A DNA stretch of 64,000 nt from Parafrigoribacterium mesophilum. GTDB lineage: Bacteria; Actinomycetota; Actinomycetes; Actinomycetales; Microbacteriaceae. The notes under the pieces are model-generated. The model was not told where the DNA came from, did no database searches, and was given only the letters and a program-made list of their open reading frames with translations. Location of the stretch: contig NZ_JBDJAF010000003.1 of assembly GCF_039652555.1 (NCBI RefSeq), positions 1-64,000 of the forward strand, written 5' to 3'. Both the position numbers and the translations under genes were made by a program. Within the stretch, counting starts at the first letter, position 1. Each line of letters starts with the position of its first letter. Shown here one piece after another: positions 41,856 to 49,836 of the stretch.

Positions 41856-43049
41856 TTACTTGACTGCCGGTGCCACCGTGTCGGCGTCCACGGTTTTGAT
41901 CAGCTCGGGAGCGAAGCTGTTGCCGGAGGCGACCAGGCGGGCCTGGAACATCGGCTGCAACATGGCGTGGTCCTTGGCGCGGATGGTCATGTGCCCCTTC
42001 GGTCCGTCGAAGCTCCAGCCCTCGAGCGCGGTGATCATTTTCGCGACATCCGTGCCGCCGCCTTTCTTCACGGCCCTCACGATCATCTGCGCGGCAACGA
42101 AGCCGTCGGGCGAGAAAAGGTCGGCCACGTGGTCGTGCGCCTTCAGGTACTTCACCATGGCGTCATTGACGGGGTTGTCCGGCGCGGTGCCGAAGTAGTG
42201 GCTGAGGAAGCTGATCTTCTCGCTCGCGGCCCCGTAGGCACCGAACGTCGAGACGTCGCCGAGGCCGGTCACGACCGGGATCGCGTCGAACACGCCCTGT
42301 TGCTCAAGGGCCTGCCACATGGCGCCGGAGGTGGCTCCCGCCCAGGCGACGAAGACGAGGTCGGGCGCCGCGTCGCGGATCTTCTGCGCGAACGGGGTGA
42401 ACTCTGTCGCGTCTTCTGGGACGAGTTCGCCGGAGACCGTGGCGCCCTGGCCGCCGAGCACCGCCTTCACGCCGGCGAGGTTGCCCTGGCCGAACGCCGT
42501 GTCTTGGGCGAAGACGAGGACCTTTTTGCCCTGCGGGCTGCCGATGAAGGTTCCGGCGGTGGCGACGTCCTGGAAGGTCTGCCGTCCGGAGCGGAACGTG
42601 TAGTCGTTGATGCCGGTGATCGCATCCGCCGCGGCCGGGCCGGAGATGTAGAGCACCTTGTTCTGCTCGGCCTGTTCGGCCAGGGCCAGGGCGATGCCGG
42701 AGGAGGCGGTGCCGGCCATGATCTTGTAGCCCTTGCCGATGAAGTCTTTGGCTGCGGTGACAGCCTTGTCGCTGTCCCCGGCGTCGTCGGCGTAGCTGAT
42801 GTTGAGCTTGTGGCCGTTGACCTCGCCGGTTCCCTTGGTCTCGTGGTCGATGCCGGCTTCGAACCCGGCCAGATAGGCCGCCCCGTAAGTCGCCAGCGGA
42901 CCGGTTTGCGAGGTGATGATGGCGACGTCGACCGGGGATGCGGTCTCGCCGGGCTTCGCTGCCGGGGCTGCGGTGGGGGCGCAGCCGACCAGGACCATTC
43001 CGGCGATGGCCAGAATGGCCGGCGCCAGGTACTTCGTTGTTACCCGCAT
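41856..43049 (-). CDS. livK: LIV-type ABC transporter substrate-binding lipoprotein (second system)
   Basis: The 397-residue product has a lipoprotein signal (LAIAGMVLVGC, lipobox VLVGC) and a leucine/amide-type binding fold (VDVAIITSQTGPLATYGAAY). Sub-motifs such as DDAGDSDKAVTAAKDFIGKG and TGINDYTFRSGRQTFQDV resemble binders of aromatic or carboxylic acids more than of leucine, but I would not name the ligand. It is the first gene of the nine-gene operon livK-G-F-H-M-ligase-tetR-two hydrolases. The divergent thiolase starts 135 bp away. Confidence 0.88.
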   Translation of the reverse strand: MRVTTKYLAPAILAIAGMVLVGCAPTAAPAAKPGETASPVDVAIITSQTGPLATYGAAYLAGFEAGIDHETKGTGEVNGHKLNISYADDAGDSDKAVTAAKDFIGKGYKIMAGTASSGIALALAEQAEQNKVLYISGPAAADAITGINDYTFRSGRQTFQDVATAGTFIGSPQGKKVLVFAQDTAFGQGNLAGVKAVLGGQGATVSGELVPEDATEFTPFAQKIRDAAPDLVFVAWAGATSGAMWQALEQQGVFDAIPVVTGLGDVSTFGAYGAASEKISFLSHYFGTAPDNPVNDAMVKYLKAHDHVADLFSPDGFVAAQMIVRAVKKGGGTDVAKMITALEGWSFDGPKGHMTIRAKDHAMLQPMFQARLVASGNSFAPELIKTVDADTVAPAVK

Positions 43050-43099
43050 AGTTGGTTGCCTTTCATGCTGTGGGGATCGCCCAACATGACAGGCGATTC

Positions 43100-43114
43100 A
43101 GGTATCAGAAACCT
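43100..43114. promoter_or_regulatory. Candidate TetR operator palindrome in the livK-thiolase intergenic region
   Basis: AGGTATCAGAAACCT is an imperfect palindrome, symmetric at 12 of 15 positions. It lies 51 bp before the livK start and 71 bp before the divergent thiolase start. It differs from the PaaR-like core, which fits the operon having its own, unrelated TetR (36162-36824). No second copy was seen. Confidence 0.45.
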
Positions 43115-43184
43115 ATCCTGGTGTGCGCGTAGTGTCAAGGACATACACTCGAAATGCGTACTAGGTAAAGGAAGTCGAGTCACG

Positions 43185-44369
43185 ATGAATCACAATGACA
43201 TCGTTATCCTCGCGGGGTCACGAACCCCCCAGGGCAAGATCAAAGGTCAACTCGCATCACTGAGTGCCGTCCAATTGGGAACCATCGCCATGACGGCCGC
43301 ACTGAAGCGATCCGGTGTCGAGGCTTCGGCGGTCGACGCCGTGATCTTCGGTCAGGTGCTGCAGGCTGGAGCCGGGCAGAATCCGGCACGGCAGTCAGCC
43401 ATCGCGGCAGGCCTTACCTGGAACACGCCGGCGGTGACCATCAACAAGGTGTGCCTGTCCGGGCTAGCCGCCGTCATCGATGCGGCCCGCCTGCTCCGCA
43501 GCGGAGAAGCCGAGGTGGTCATGGCCGGCGGCCAGGAGTCCATGACGAACGCACCGCACGTCCTGCCCGGCTCCAGGATGGGCTGGTCCTATGGAACGAT
43601 GCCGATGCTCGACACCACCGCGCACGATGGACTGACCGATGCCTTCGACCACGACTCGATGGGCGCATCCACGGAACGCTTCAACACGAAGCTCGGGATC
43701 GGCCGCGAGGAGCAGGACGAGGTGGCGGCGTGGTCCCATCAACGCGCCGGCGCCGCTCAGGCCGCTGGGCTGTTCGACGTGGAGATCGCCCCGGTCACCA
43801 TCCCGCAGCGCAAGGGCGACCCGGTCGTCCTCACCGCCGACGAGGGAATCCGGCCGGACAGCACCCCGGATACACTCGCCCGTCTGAAGGCCGCGTTCGC
43901 CCCGGATGGGACGATCACCGCAGGCAACTCGTCGCCGCTCAGCGACGGTGCGGCGGCTCTCGTCCTCACCACGCGGGACTATGCCGAGAAGCACAATCTG
44001 GAGTGGCTCGCCGTGCTGGGTGCCCCCGGCGAGGTGGCCGGGCCGGACAACTCGCTGCACTCCCAGCCGTCGCACGCTCTGACGCAGGCGCTGTCGCGCA
44101 GCGAATGGCAGGCATCCGACCTCGACTTCGTGGAGATCAACGAGGCCTTCGCCGCCGTGTCCCTGCATTCGTCGCGGGAGCTCGATCTGCCGCTGGACAT
44201 CGTCAACATCCACGGCGGCGCGATCGCCATCGGGCATCCGATCGGCGCCTCCGGAGCCCGTTTGGCGCTCCACGCTGCGCACGAGCTGAAGCGGCGTGGT
44301 TCCGGCAAGGCCGGTGTGTCGCTCTGCGGCGGTGGCGGACAGGGCGAGGCGCTGCTGCTCTGGCGCTGA
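43185..44369 (+). CDS. Acetyl-CoA C-acetyltransferase (thiolase family)
   Basis: The 394-residue thiolase has the nucleophilic Cys in INKVCLSGLAAVIDAARLL, the His in IHGGAIAIGHPIGASGARLA and the C-terminal Cys in SLCGGGGQGEAL. It condenses or cleaves acyl-CoA with acetyl-CoA. ATG 43185 follows AAAGGAAG. It is divergent from the second transporter operon and may share its regulator, which would place it in degradation of the same acid. Alternatively it is a general acetoacetyl-CoA thiolase. Inverted-repeat copy D follows the stop. Confidence 0.9.
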   Translation: MNHNDIVILAGSRTPQGKIKGQLASLSAVQLGTIAMTAALKRSGVEASAVDAVIFGQVLQAGAGQNPARQSAIAAGLTWNTPAVTINKVCLSGLAAVIDAARLLRSGEAEVVMAGGQESMTNAPHVLPGSRMGWSYGTMPMLDTTAHDGLTDAFDHDSMGASTERFNTKLGIGREEQDEVAAWSHQRAGAAQAAGLFDVEIAPVTIPQRKGDPVVLTADEGIRPDSTPDTLARLKAAFAPDGTITAGNSSPLSDGAAALVLTTRDYAEKHNLEWLAVLGAPGEVAGPDNSLHSQPSHALTQALSRSEWQASDLDFVEINEAFAAVSLHSSRELDLPLDIVNIHGGAIAIGHPIGASGARLALHAAHELKRRGSGKAGVSLCGGGGQGEALLLWR

Positions 44370-44380
44370 CCGTCCTTAAT

Positions 44381-44462
44381 CCCGTTTCAAGGAAAAACTG
44401 TCCAGGAGGCCCCTGCTTCCCAGTTCCAGCAACCCGAAACTACAGAAACTCCGTGAAACGGG
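44381..44462. repeat. Long inverted repeat, copy D (interior decayed), between convergent genes
   Basis: Outer arms CCCGTTTCAAGGA (44381-44393) and TCCGTGAAACGGG (44450-44462) match at 12 of 13 positions. The interior does not show the CGGATGCC/GGCATCCG hairpin of copies B and C. It sits 12 bp after the thiolase stop and 47 bp from the end of the convergent M50 protease gene. Confidence 0.8.
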
Positions 44463-44508
44463 GTGGGGGGGCCGGGTGGGGCGGCGCGGGGTTACCGGTG
44501 GCGGGCTG

Positions 44509-45843
44509 TTACTGCAGGGTGATCGGTTTCACGATGTCGGCGTAGGCGAGCAGCACGCTCATCGCGCCGAGCACGATCACCACCGCGAAGGTGAGCGGCA
44601 CGAGCCGGGTCGCGTCCACCGGCCCGGGATCCTTGCGCCGGAACAGTTTCGCGAAGAACCTGCGGATGCCCTCCCACAGCGCGCCGGCGATGTGGCCGCC
44701 GTCGAGCGGCATCAGCGGGATGAGGTTGAACACCAGCAGCGCCACGTTCACCGAGGCGACCACGCCGATGAGCACCGAGGCGCGCTCCATGATCGGGACG
44801 GTGTGCACCGTGGCGATCTCGCCGGCCAGGCGGCCGACGCCGACCAGGCCGATCGGGCCGTTCGGGTCCCGCGGCTGCGTGCCGAACGCCGCATTGGCGA
44901 CATCGATCATCCGCTGCGGCAGCTGGAGCACGATGTTGGAGACCTGGACGATGTTGTTGCCCACGGCGGGCAGCACGGCGGTCACCGGCTGCCTGGCGAG
45001 CTCGTAGGCGGAGGAGACGCCGAGCATGCCGACCTCGGTGGTGACCGGCTTTCCGCTGGCGTCCTTGACCGGTTCGTTCTTGTCGTTGTAGACGTACCAC
45101 TGGGTGCGCGCGGGTGTCGCCTGCACGGTGCGCCTCGAGCCGTCATTGTCCACGACGATGGTCAGCGGGCGGGCGGCCGAACCGCGGATGATGTCGGTCG
45201 CCTGCGCCCAGGAATCGATCGGCCGCGAGTTGATGCTGACGATCGTGTCGCCGGGTTTCAGGCCGGCTGCGGCGCCGGGGGCCGCCGGATCGCCGGGTTC
45301 GCAGGTCTGGCGCGCACTGGTGGCAGGCAGCAGACAGGAGTTGACGCTGCCGATGGTTGTGCTCAGCTGCTGCACTCCGAAGCCGCAGAGCACCACCCCG
45401 AACAGCACCACGGCGATGACCAGGTTCATGAACGGGCCGCCGCACATGATGATGACGCGCTGGTAGATCGGGAGCCGGTAGAAGGTGCGGTTCTCGTCGC
45501 CGTCCCGGATGGTCTCGGCGTTGGCGCTGCGCGCATCCTGCACCAGGGTTTGGAAGAAGCCGGTGCTCGCCGTGCGCGCACCGGCGCCGGCGGAGGCCGG
45601 GGGAAACATGCCGGCCATCGAGATGTATCCGCCCAGCGGCAACGCCTTGATGCCGTACTCGGTCTCGCCACGCCGGAATGAGAACACGGTCCGGCCGAAA
45701 CCGATCATGTACTGGCCGACGCGCACCCCGAACAGCTTCGCGGGTACCAGGTGGCCGATCTCGTGCAACGCGATCGACACCGCGATCCCGACCGCGACAA
45801 AGAGGATGCCGAGAAGATACAGCAGCACGGTTTCCACCTGCAC
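44509..45843 (-). CDS. M50 family site-2 protease (RseP/Rip1-like)
   Basis: The protease cuts membrane-spanning anti-sigma factors or other single-pass proteins within the membrane. The 444-residue product has the zinc motif HEIGH in the first transmembrane segment (VSIALHEIGHLVPAKLFGV) and the second site LMPLDGGHIAGAL. A PDZ domain (AAGLKPGDTIVSINSRPIDS) and four membrane spans complete the layout. The start is GTG 45843. In many actinobacteria the homologue lies between dxr and ispG; neither is here. Its upstream neighbour is an FKBP lipoprotein. Confidence 0.92.
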   Translation of the reverse strand: MQVETVLLYLLGILFVAVGIAVSIALHEIGHLVPAKLFGVRVGQYMIGFGRTVFSFRRGETEYGIKALPLGGYISMAGMFPPASAGAGARTASTGFFQTLVQDARSANAETIRDGDENRTFYRLPIYQRVIIMCGGPFMNLVIAVVLFGVVLCGFGVQQLSTTIGSVNSCLLPATSARQTCEPGDPAAPGAAAGLKPGDTIVSINSRPIDSWAQATDIIRGSAARPLTIVVDNDGSRRTVQATPARTQWYVYNDKNEPVKDASGKPVTTEVGMLGVSSAYELARQPVTAVLPAVGNNIVQVSNIVLQLPQRMIDVANAAFGTQPRDPNGPIGLVGVGRLAGEIATVHTVPIMERASVLIGVVASVNVALLVFNLIPLMPLDGGHIAGALWEGIRRFFAKLFRRKDPGPVDATRLVPLTFAVVIVLGAMSVLLAYADIVKPITLQ

Positions 45844-45911
45844 AGCGTACCTGCGCGACTCTTTGAATCGTCTGGGTCTGGAGGCGTTCCGCCGTTACGT
45901 CAGGCCCATCC

Positions 45912-46889
45912 TTACTTGAGGCCCAGGATGTCGATGACGAAGACCAGCGTGTCGGTTCCGCCGATGTCGCTGCCCGCGCCCTTGTCTCCGTAACCTTCGG
46001 CGGGGGGAACGACGGCGATGACCTGCGAGCCGACCTTCTGCCCCACCACGGCCTTGCTGAAGCCGGGGATCACCTGGGACACGTCGAAGGTCGCCGGTGC
46101 GCCCTTCGACCAGCTCTCGTCGAAGATCTTCTTCGTGTTCCAGTTCACGCCAACGTAGTGCACGACGACGCTGCCCTGTTCTGGCACGACCGCGCCGGAG
46201 CCCTGCTTGAGCACTGCGGTCTTCAACTCGGACGGCGGTGCGGCATCCGGAATCGTCACGGTCGGGGTTCCGTCATCGGCGACCGTGACCTTCGGGAACC
46301 CTGCCTGCGCCGGCTGGTCCTTGCCGTTGGCTTTCGGCAGCGCCGGCGGCTGCTTCTTCGGAACGGTCACCGAGACGACGTCGATCACGAACACGATCGA
46401 GTCGGTCGCGCTGATGCCGAACTGCGGCGCCCCGGCGGCTTGGAATGCGTCTTCCGGCGGGATGACCGAGGCGACCCGAGACCCGGCTGGAGCGCACTGC
46501 ACGGTCTTCACGATCCCGGCCAGCAGCTGCCCGGTGTCGATCGGGAAGTCGGTGGCGCCCTTTTTGTCGTAAGCCGTGGCGTCGACCTTCTTGCCGGTCG
46601 TGGCGTCGAACACCGTGTAATTGACCGATGCGACGGTGCCCTTGGCTGCCACCTTGCCGTTGCCCTTGATGATGACCGCACGTTCGGTCTTCTTGGCGCT
46701 GAGCGGGGTGGGGAATTTCACGGATGGTGCCGTGCCGAACTTGCCGGTCACCTCGAGTTTCTTCGAGTTGGAGCCGGATGCCGTGGCCGCGCACGAGGGG
46801 TCGTCACCGCCGGAGGGGGCGCCGCTGCAGCCGGTGAGCGCGAGGGCCGCGATCGCGGCGATGGCGATCATGCTGGAAAACTTGGACAC
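45912..46889 (-). CDS. FKBP-type peptidyl-prolyl isomerase lipoprotein with two FKBP domains
   Basis: The 325-residue product has a lipoprotein signal (AIAAIAALALTGCSG, lipobox LTGC) and two FKBP modules. The first (about 70-190) contains VASVNYTVFDATTGKKVDAT and SRVASVIPPEDAFQ. The second (about 225-325) contains VVVHYVGVNWNTKKIFDESW and IAVVPPAEGYGDKGAG. The second domain keeps more of the isomerase pocket; the first is divergent. It should assist folding of exported proteins at the outer face of the membrane. GTG 46889 has GGAAGAAG upstream. Confidence 0.9.
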   Translation of the reverse strand: MSKFSSMIAIAAIAALALTGCSGAPSGGDDPSCAATASGSNSKKLEVTGKFGTAPSVKFPTPLSAKKTERAVIIKGNGKVAAKGTVASVNYTVFDATTGKKVDATAYDKKGATDFPIDTGQLLAGIVKTVQCAPAGSRVASVIPPEDAFQAAGAPQFGISATDSIVFVIDVVSVTVPKKQPPALPKANGKDQPAQAGFPKVTVADDGTPTVTIPDAAPPSELKTAVLKQGSGAVVPEQGSVVVHYVGVNWNTKKIFDESWSKGAPATFDVSQVIPGFSKAVVGQKVGSQVIAVVPPAEGYGDKGAGSDIGGTDTLVFVIDILGLK

Positions 46890-46981
46890 TGGTCTTCTTC
46901 CGTGTGATGACGTGCGGGGATGATTGCCTCCCCCAAGAGTGCACGGCCCAGCCTGACCGATGCCTGAATCGAGATTACCGG

Positions 46982-47467
46982 TTACTCGGATGCCAATTGC
47001 ACAGTGGGTTCGTGCGTCACCGGGAAATTGACCGAATTCGCGATGAAGCACAGGCGGCTTGCCTCGTGGTGGCATGCGGCTGCGACGGCGAGGTCATCCG
47101 CGGAGGCGACCGTGACCACGGGGCGGAGGACCACCGAGCTGAAGTGCCCGCCGCCGTCGCCGGTCTCTTCCATCGTGCCGATCGGCGCATCCGAGTAGTC
47201 CGTGACGACGATCCCGTGGCGGACGGCAACGTGCAAGTAGCTCAGCATGTGGCACTGGCTCAGTGCGGCCAGGAGCAGCTCTTCGGGGTTCCACCGGTCG
47301 GCGTTGCCGTGGAAGGTGCGATCGGCCGATCCGTCGATCGAGGGCTTCCCCTCCGCCGAGATCGTGTGCTCGCGACCGTATTCCCGGTAGCCGCTCGTTC
47401 CGGTGCCGCGGTTTCCCTGCCATTGCACCCTGACCACGTAGCGATGCTCATGATTCACCCTCCGCAC
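46982..47467 (-). CDS. OsmC family peroxide-detoxification-like protein
   Basis: OsmC/Ohr proteins reduce organic hydroperoxides with a pair of cysteines. The 161-residue product has NPEELLLAALSQCHMLSYLH with the first Cys and HHEASRLCFIANSVNFPV with the second, the arrangement of the OsmC subfamily rather than Ohr. The start is GTG 47467, with a GTG at 47458 (VNHEHRYVV) as an alternative; GGAGG lies between them. It is divergent from the asparaginase gene across 29 bp. Confidence 0.88.
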   Translation of the reverse strand: MRRVNHEHRYVVRVQWQGNRGTGTSGYREYGREHTISAEGKPSIDGSADRTFHGNADRWNPEELLLAALSQCHMLSYLHVAVRHGIVVTDYSDAPIGTMEETGDGGGHFSSVVLRPVVTVASADDLAVAAACHHEASRLCFIANSVNFPVTHEPTVQLASE

Positions 47468-47496
47468 GTTACACCCGGCGATAGGCTCGAATCATC

Positions 47497-48522
47497 ATGA
47501 CCGACACCAGCGTTTCTGCCAGTTCCACTCGGGATCCCCTTGGCCTGTCCGGCGTGCGGGAGCTCGCCGTTTTAGAGCGCAGCGGCCTCATTGAATCCCG
47601 GCATTTCGGCGCCGCGGTCGTCCTGTCGCCGGACGGGACCGTCGAACGCGAAATCGGCGACGGCACCGCGCTGGTGTATCCGAGGTCGGCTCTGAAGCCG
47701 CTGCAGGCGATCACGGTGATGCGCAGCGGCGTCGATCTGACCGGCGAGCAGGCGGTCTTGGCGACCGCCAGCCACAGCGGGACGAAGCGGCACGTGCGGG
47801 TGGTCAGGGCGATGCTTCAGCGGGCCGGCTTGTCCGAGTCGGACTTGGGCTGTCCCGCGGACTGGCCGTCCGACGCGGACGCGTTGTTCGACGCCCGCCG
47901 CGAGGGCGTCGGTGCCCGAGCGATCACGATGAACTGTTCAGGAAAGCACGCCGGGTTCTTGATGGCGTGTGCGGCGAACGGCTGGTCGACGCACGACTAC
48001 CTCGATCCGGAGCATCCGCTGCAACGGGCGGTGAGGCGGACGGTCGAGGAATTCACCGGCCAGAGCGTTGGACACCTGGGGGTCGACGGATGCGGCGCCC
48101 CCTTGTTCGCCGTCGGCCTGCGCGGCCTGGCCAGGGCGTTGGGCCTGGTCGCCGGTGCCGGGCTGCGCCACGGCGACGAGCACGCGGCGAGCCTGATGTC
48201 GTCGATCCTCGAGCATCCTTGGGCCATTGCCGGACCGGGCCGGGCCAACACCGTCGTCATCGAGCAGCTGGGCATCCTGGCCAAGGGCGGCGCCGAGGGG
48301 GTCATCGCCATGGCCACCCCGACCGGCGCCGCGGTCGCGGTGAAGGTGTTCGACGGCAGCCATCGGGTGACCACGCTGATCGCCCTCGAGCTGCTCGCCA
48401 GCGTCGGCGCCATCAACCGGGCCGATGCCGACCGGGTGATCGCGCTCACGGTCGAGCCTGTTCTGGGCGGCGGCATCCCGGTGGGACGACTGCGCATGTC
48501 CGACGAGTACACAAATCGCTAA
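47497..48522 (+). CDS. Asparaginase (AnsA/Rhizobium etli type)
   Basis: The 341-residue product belongs to the asparaginase II family first seen in Rhizobium etli, not to the classic bacterial type I/II enzymes. Motifs are ALVYPRSALKPLQAITVM, ATASHSGTKRHVRVVRAM, ITMNCSGKHAGFLMACAANG and GVDGCGAPLFAVGL; the conserved Ser-Lys and Cys residues in SGKHAGF and DGCGAP are present. It deaminates asparagine to aspartate. It lies 158 bp upstream of alanine dehydrogenase on the same strand, which hints at amino-acid catabolism. Confidence 0.9.
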   Translation: MTDTSVSASSTRDPLGLSGVRELAVLERSGLIESRHFGAAVVLSPDGTVEREIGDGTALVYPRSALKPLQAITVMRSGVDLTGEQAVLATASHSGTKRHVRVVRAMLQRAGLSESDLGCPADWPSDADALFDARREGVGARAITMNCSGKHAGFLMACAANGWSTHDYLDPEHPLQRAVRRTVEEFTGQSVGHLGVDGCGAPLFAVGLRGLARALGLVAGAGLRHGDEHAASLMSSILEHPWAIAGPGRANTVVIEQLGILAKGGAEGVIAMATPTGAAVAVKVFDGSHRVTTLIALELLASVGAINRADADRVIALTVEPVLGGGIPVGRLRMSDEYTNR

Positions 48523-48633
48523 TATTCGCGGTGCAATGTCACGAAACCGGCACGGTGCGCGGATTTCGGGTGCGGAGCTGACGTCGGCTCGTCGATATTC
48601 TTGAGTCGGGCCCGCTCGGCGCCCGTCACCCAT

Positions 48634-48668
48634 CTGTGTCACCCAAGAAAACTGTGTCACTCAAGAAA
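48634..48668 (+). promoter_or_regulatory. Direct repeat upstream of ald
   Basis: CTGTGTCACCCAAGAAA (48634-48650) and CTGTGTCACTCAAGAAA (48652-48668) differ at one base and repeat with an 18-bp period. They end 12 bp before the ald ATG. An inverted partner TTCTTGAG lies at about 48597-48604. Repeated sites of this kind suit binding by an Lrp-type regulator such as AldR, but they could also be a local duplication. Confidence 0.5.
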
Positions 48669-48680
48669 TTTCGGAGAGCA

Positions 48681-49796
48681 ATGAAGGTCGCCATTCCTCA
48701 AGAGGTCAAGAACAACGAGTTCCGGGTGGCGATCACCCCGGCCGGTGTCCACGACCTTGTCGCACACGGGCACACGGTCACCGTGCAAACCGGCGCAGGA
48801 ATGGGATCGTCGATTCCCGATTCGGAATATGTGGCGGCGGGGGCGACGATCAGCCCCGATGCCGCCTCGACGTGGGCGGCGGCGGACCTGCTGCTGAAGG
48901 TCAAAGAGCCCATCGAGCAGGAATTTCCGTTTTTGCGGCCGGATCTCGTGCTGTTCACCTACCTGCACCTGGCTGCGGAGCCGGACCTCACCCAGGCGCT
49001 CATCGCCAACCGGGTCACCGCCATCGCGTACGAGACGGTTCAGCTGATCACGAGGGCGCTTCCCCTGCTGGCCCCGATGAGCGAGGTCGCCGGCCGACTG
49101 GCGCCGATCGTCGGCGCCAACGCCATGCTGAAGCCGAACGGCGGTCCTGGGCTGCTGGTGCCCGGCGTGCCGGGGACCTACCCGGCCAAGGTGGTGGTGA
49201 TCGGCGGCGGCGTCGCCGGCGCCAACGCGGTCGCCGTCTCGGTCGGTTTGGGCGCCGACGTGACCGTGTTGGACACGAACCTGCAGCGGCTGGCGGAACT
49301 CGACTCGCTGTATGCCGGTCGTGTGCACACCATCGCCTCGAACGGCTTCGAAATCGAGCGTGCCCTGCTCACCGCCGACCTGGTGATCGGTTCCGTGCTG
49401 ATCCCCGGGGCCAAGGCTCCGAAGCTGGTCAGCAACGACCTGGTGGCGCGGATGAAACGCGGCAGCGTGCTGGTGGACATCGCAGTTGACCAGGGCGGCT
49501 GCTTCGCCGATTCCCACCCGACCACCCACGAGGACCCGACCTTCACGGTGCACGGCTCACTGTTCTACTGCGTCGCGAACATGCCGGGGGCGGTGCCCAA
49601 CACCTCCACCTATGCGCTCACCAACGCGACCATGCCGTATGTGCGGGCAATCGCGAACCTGGGCTGGAAGCAGGCGATGACAGCGGATGCGGCGCTGGCG
49701 CGCGGGCTGAACACCCACGCCGGCCACGTCACCAACCCCGCCGTCGCGAACGCCCATCACCTCACGCTCACTCCGATCGGAACGGTGCTCGACTGA
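48681..49796 (+). CDS. ald: Alanine dehydrogenase
   Basis: The enzyme interconverts L-alanine and pyruvate with NAD and ammonia. The 371-residue product has the N-terminal substrate residues in MKVAIPQEVKNNEFRVAITP and LLLKVKEPIEQEF, the NAD motif VVVIGGGVAGANAVAVSVGLG, and VDIAVDQGGCFADSHPTTH. ATG 48681 follows CGGAGAG. The length matches the family (about 370). It is followed 40 bp later by the convergent end of the FtsK/EccC-like gene. Confidence 0.95.
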   Translation: MKVAIPQEVKNNEFRVAITPAGVHDLVAHGHTVTVQTGAGMGSSIPDSEYVAAGATISPDAASTWAAADLLLKVKEPIEQEFPFLRPDLVLFTYLHLAAEPDLTQALIANRVTAIAYETVQLITRALPLLAPMSEVAGRLAPIVGANAMLKPNGGPGLLVPGVPGTYPAKVVVIGGGVAGANAVAVSVGLGADVTVLDTNLQRLAELDSLYAGRVHTIASNGFEIERALLTADLVIGSVLIPGAKAPKLVSNDLVARMKRGSVLVDIAVDQGGCFADSHPTTHEDPTFTVHGSLFYCVANMPGAVPNTSTYALTNATMPYVRAIANLGWKQAMTADAALARGLNTHAGHVTNPAVANAHHLTLTPIGTVLD

Positions 49797-49836
49797 ACGA
49801 GCTCGACTGAACGGGCTCCGCTGAACGGGTCGACCG

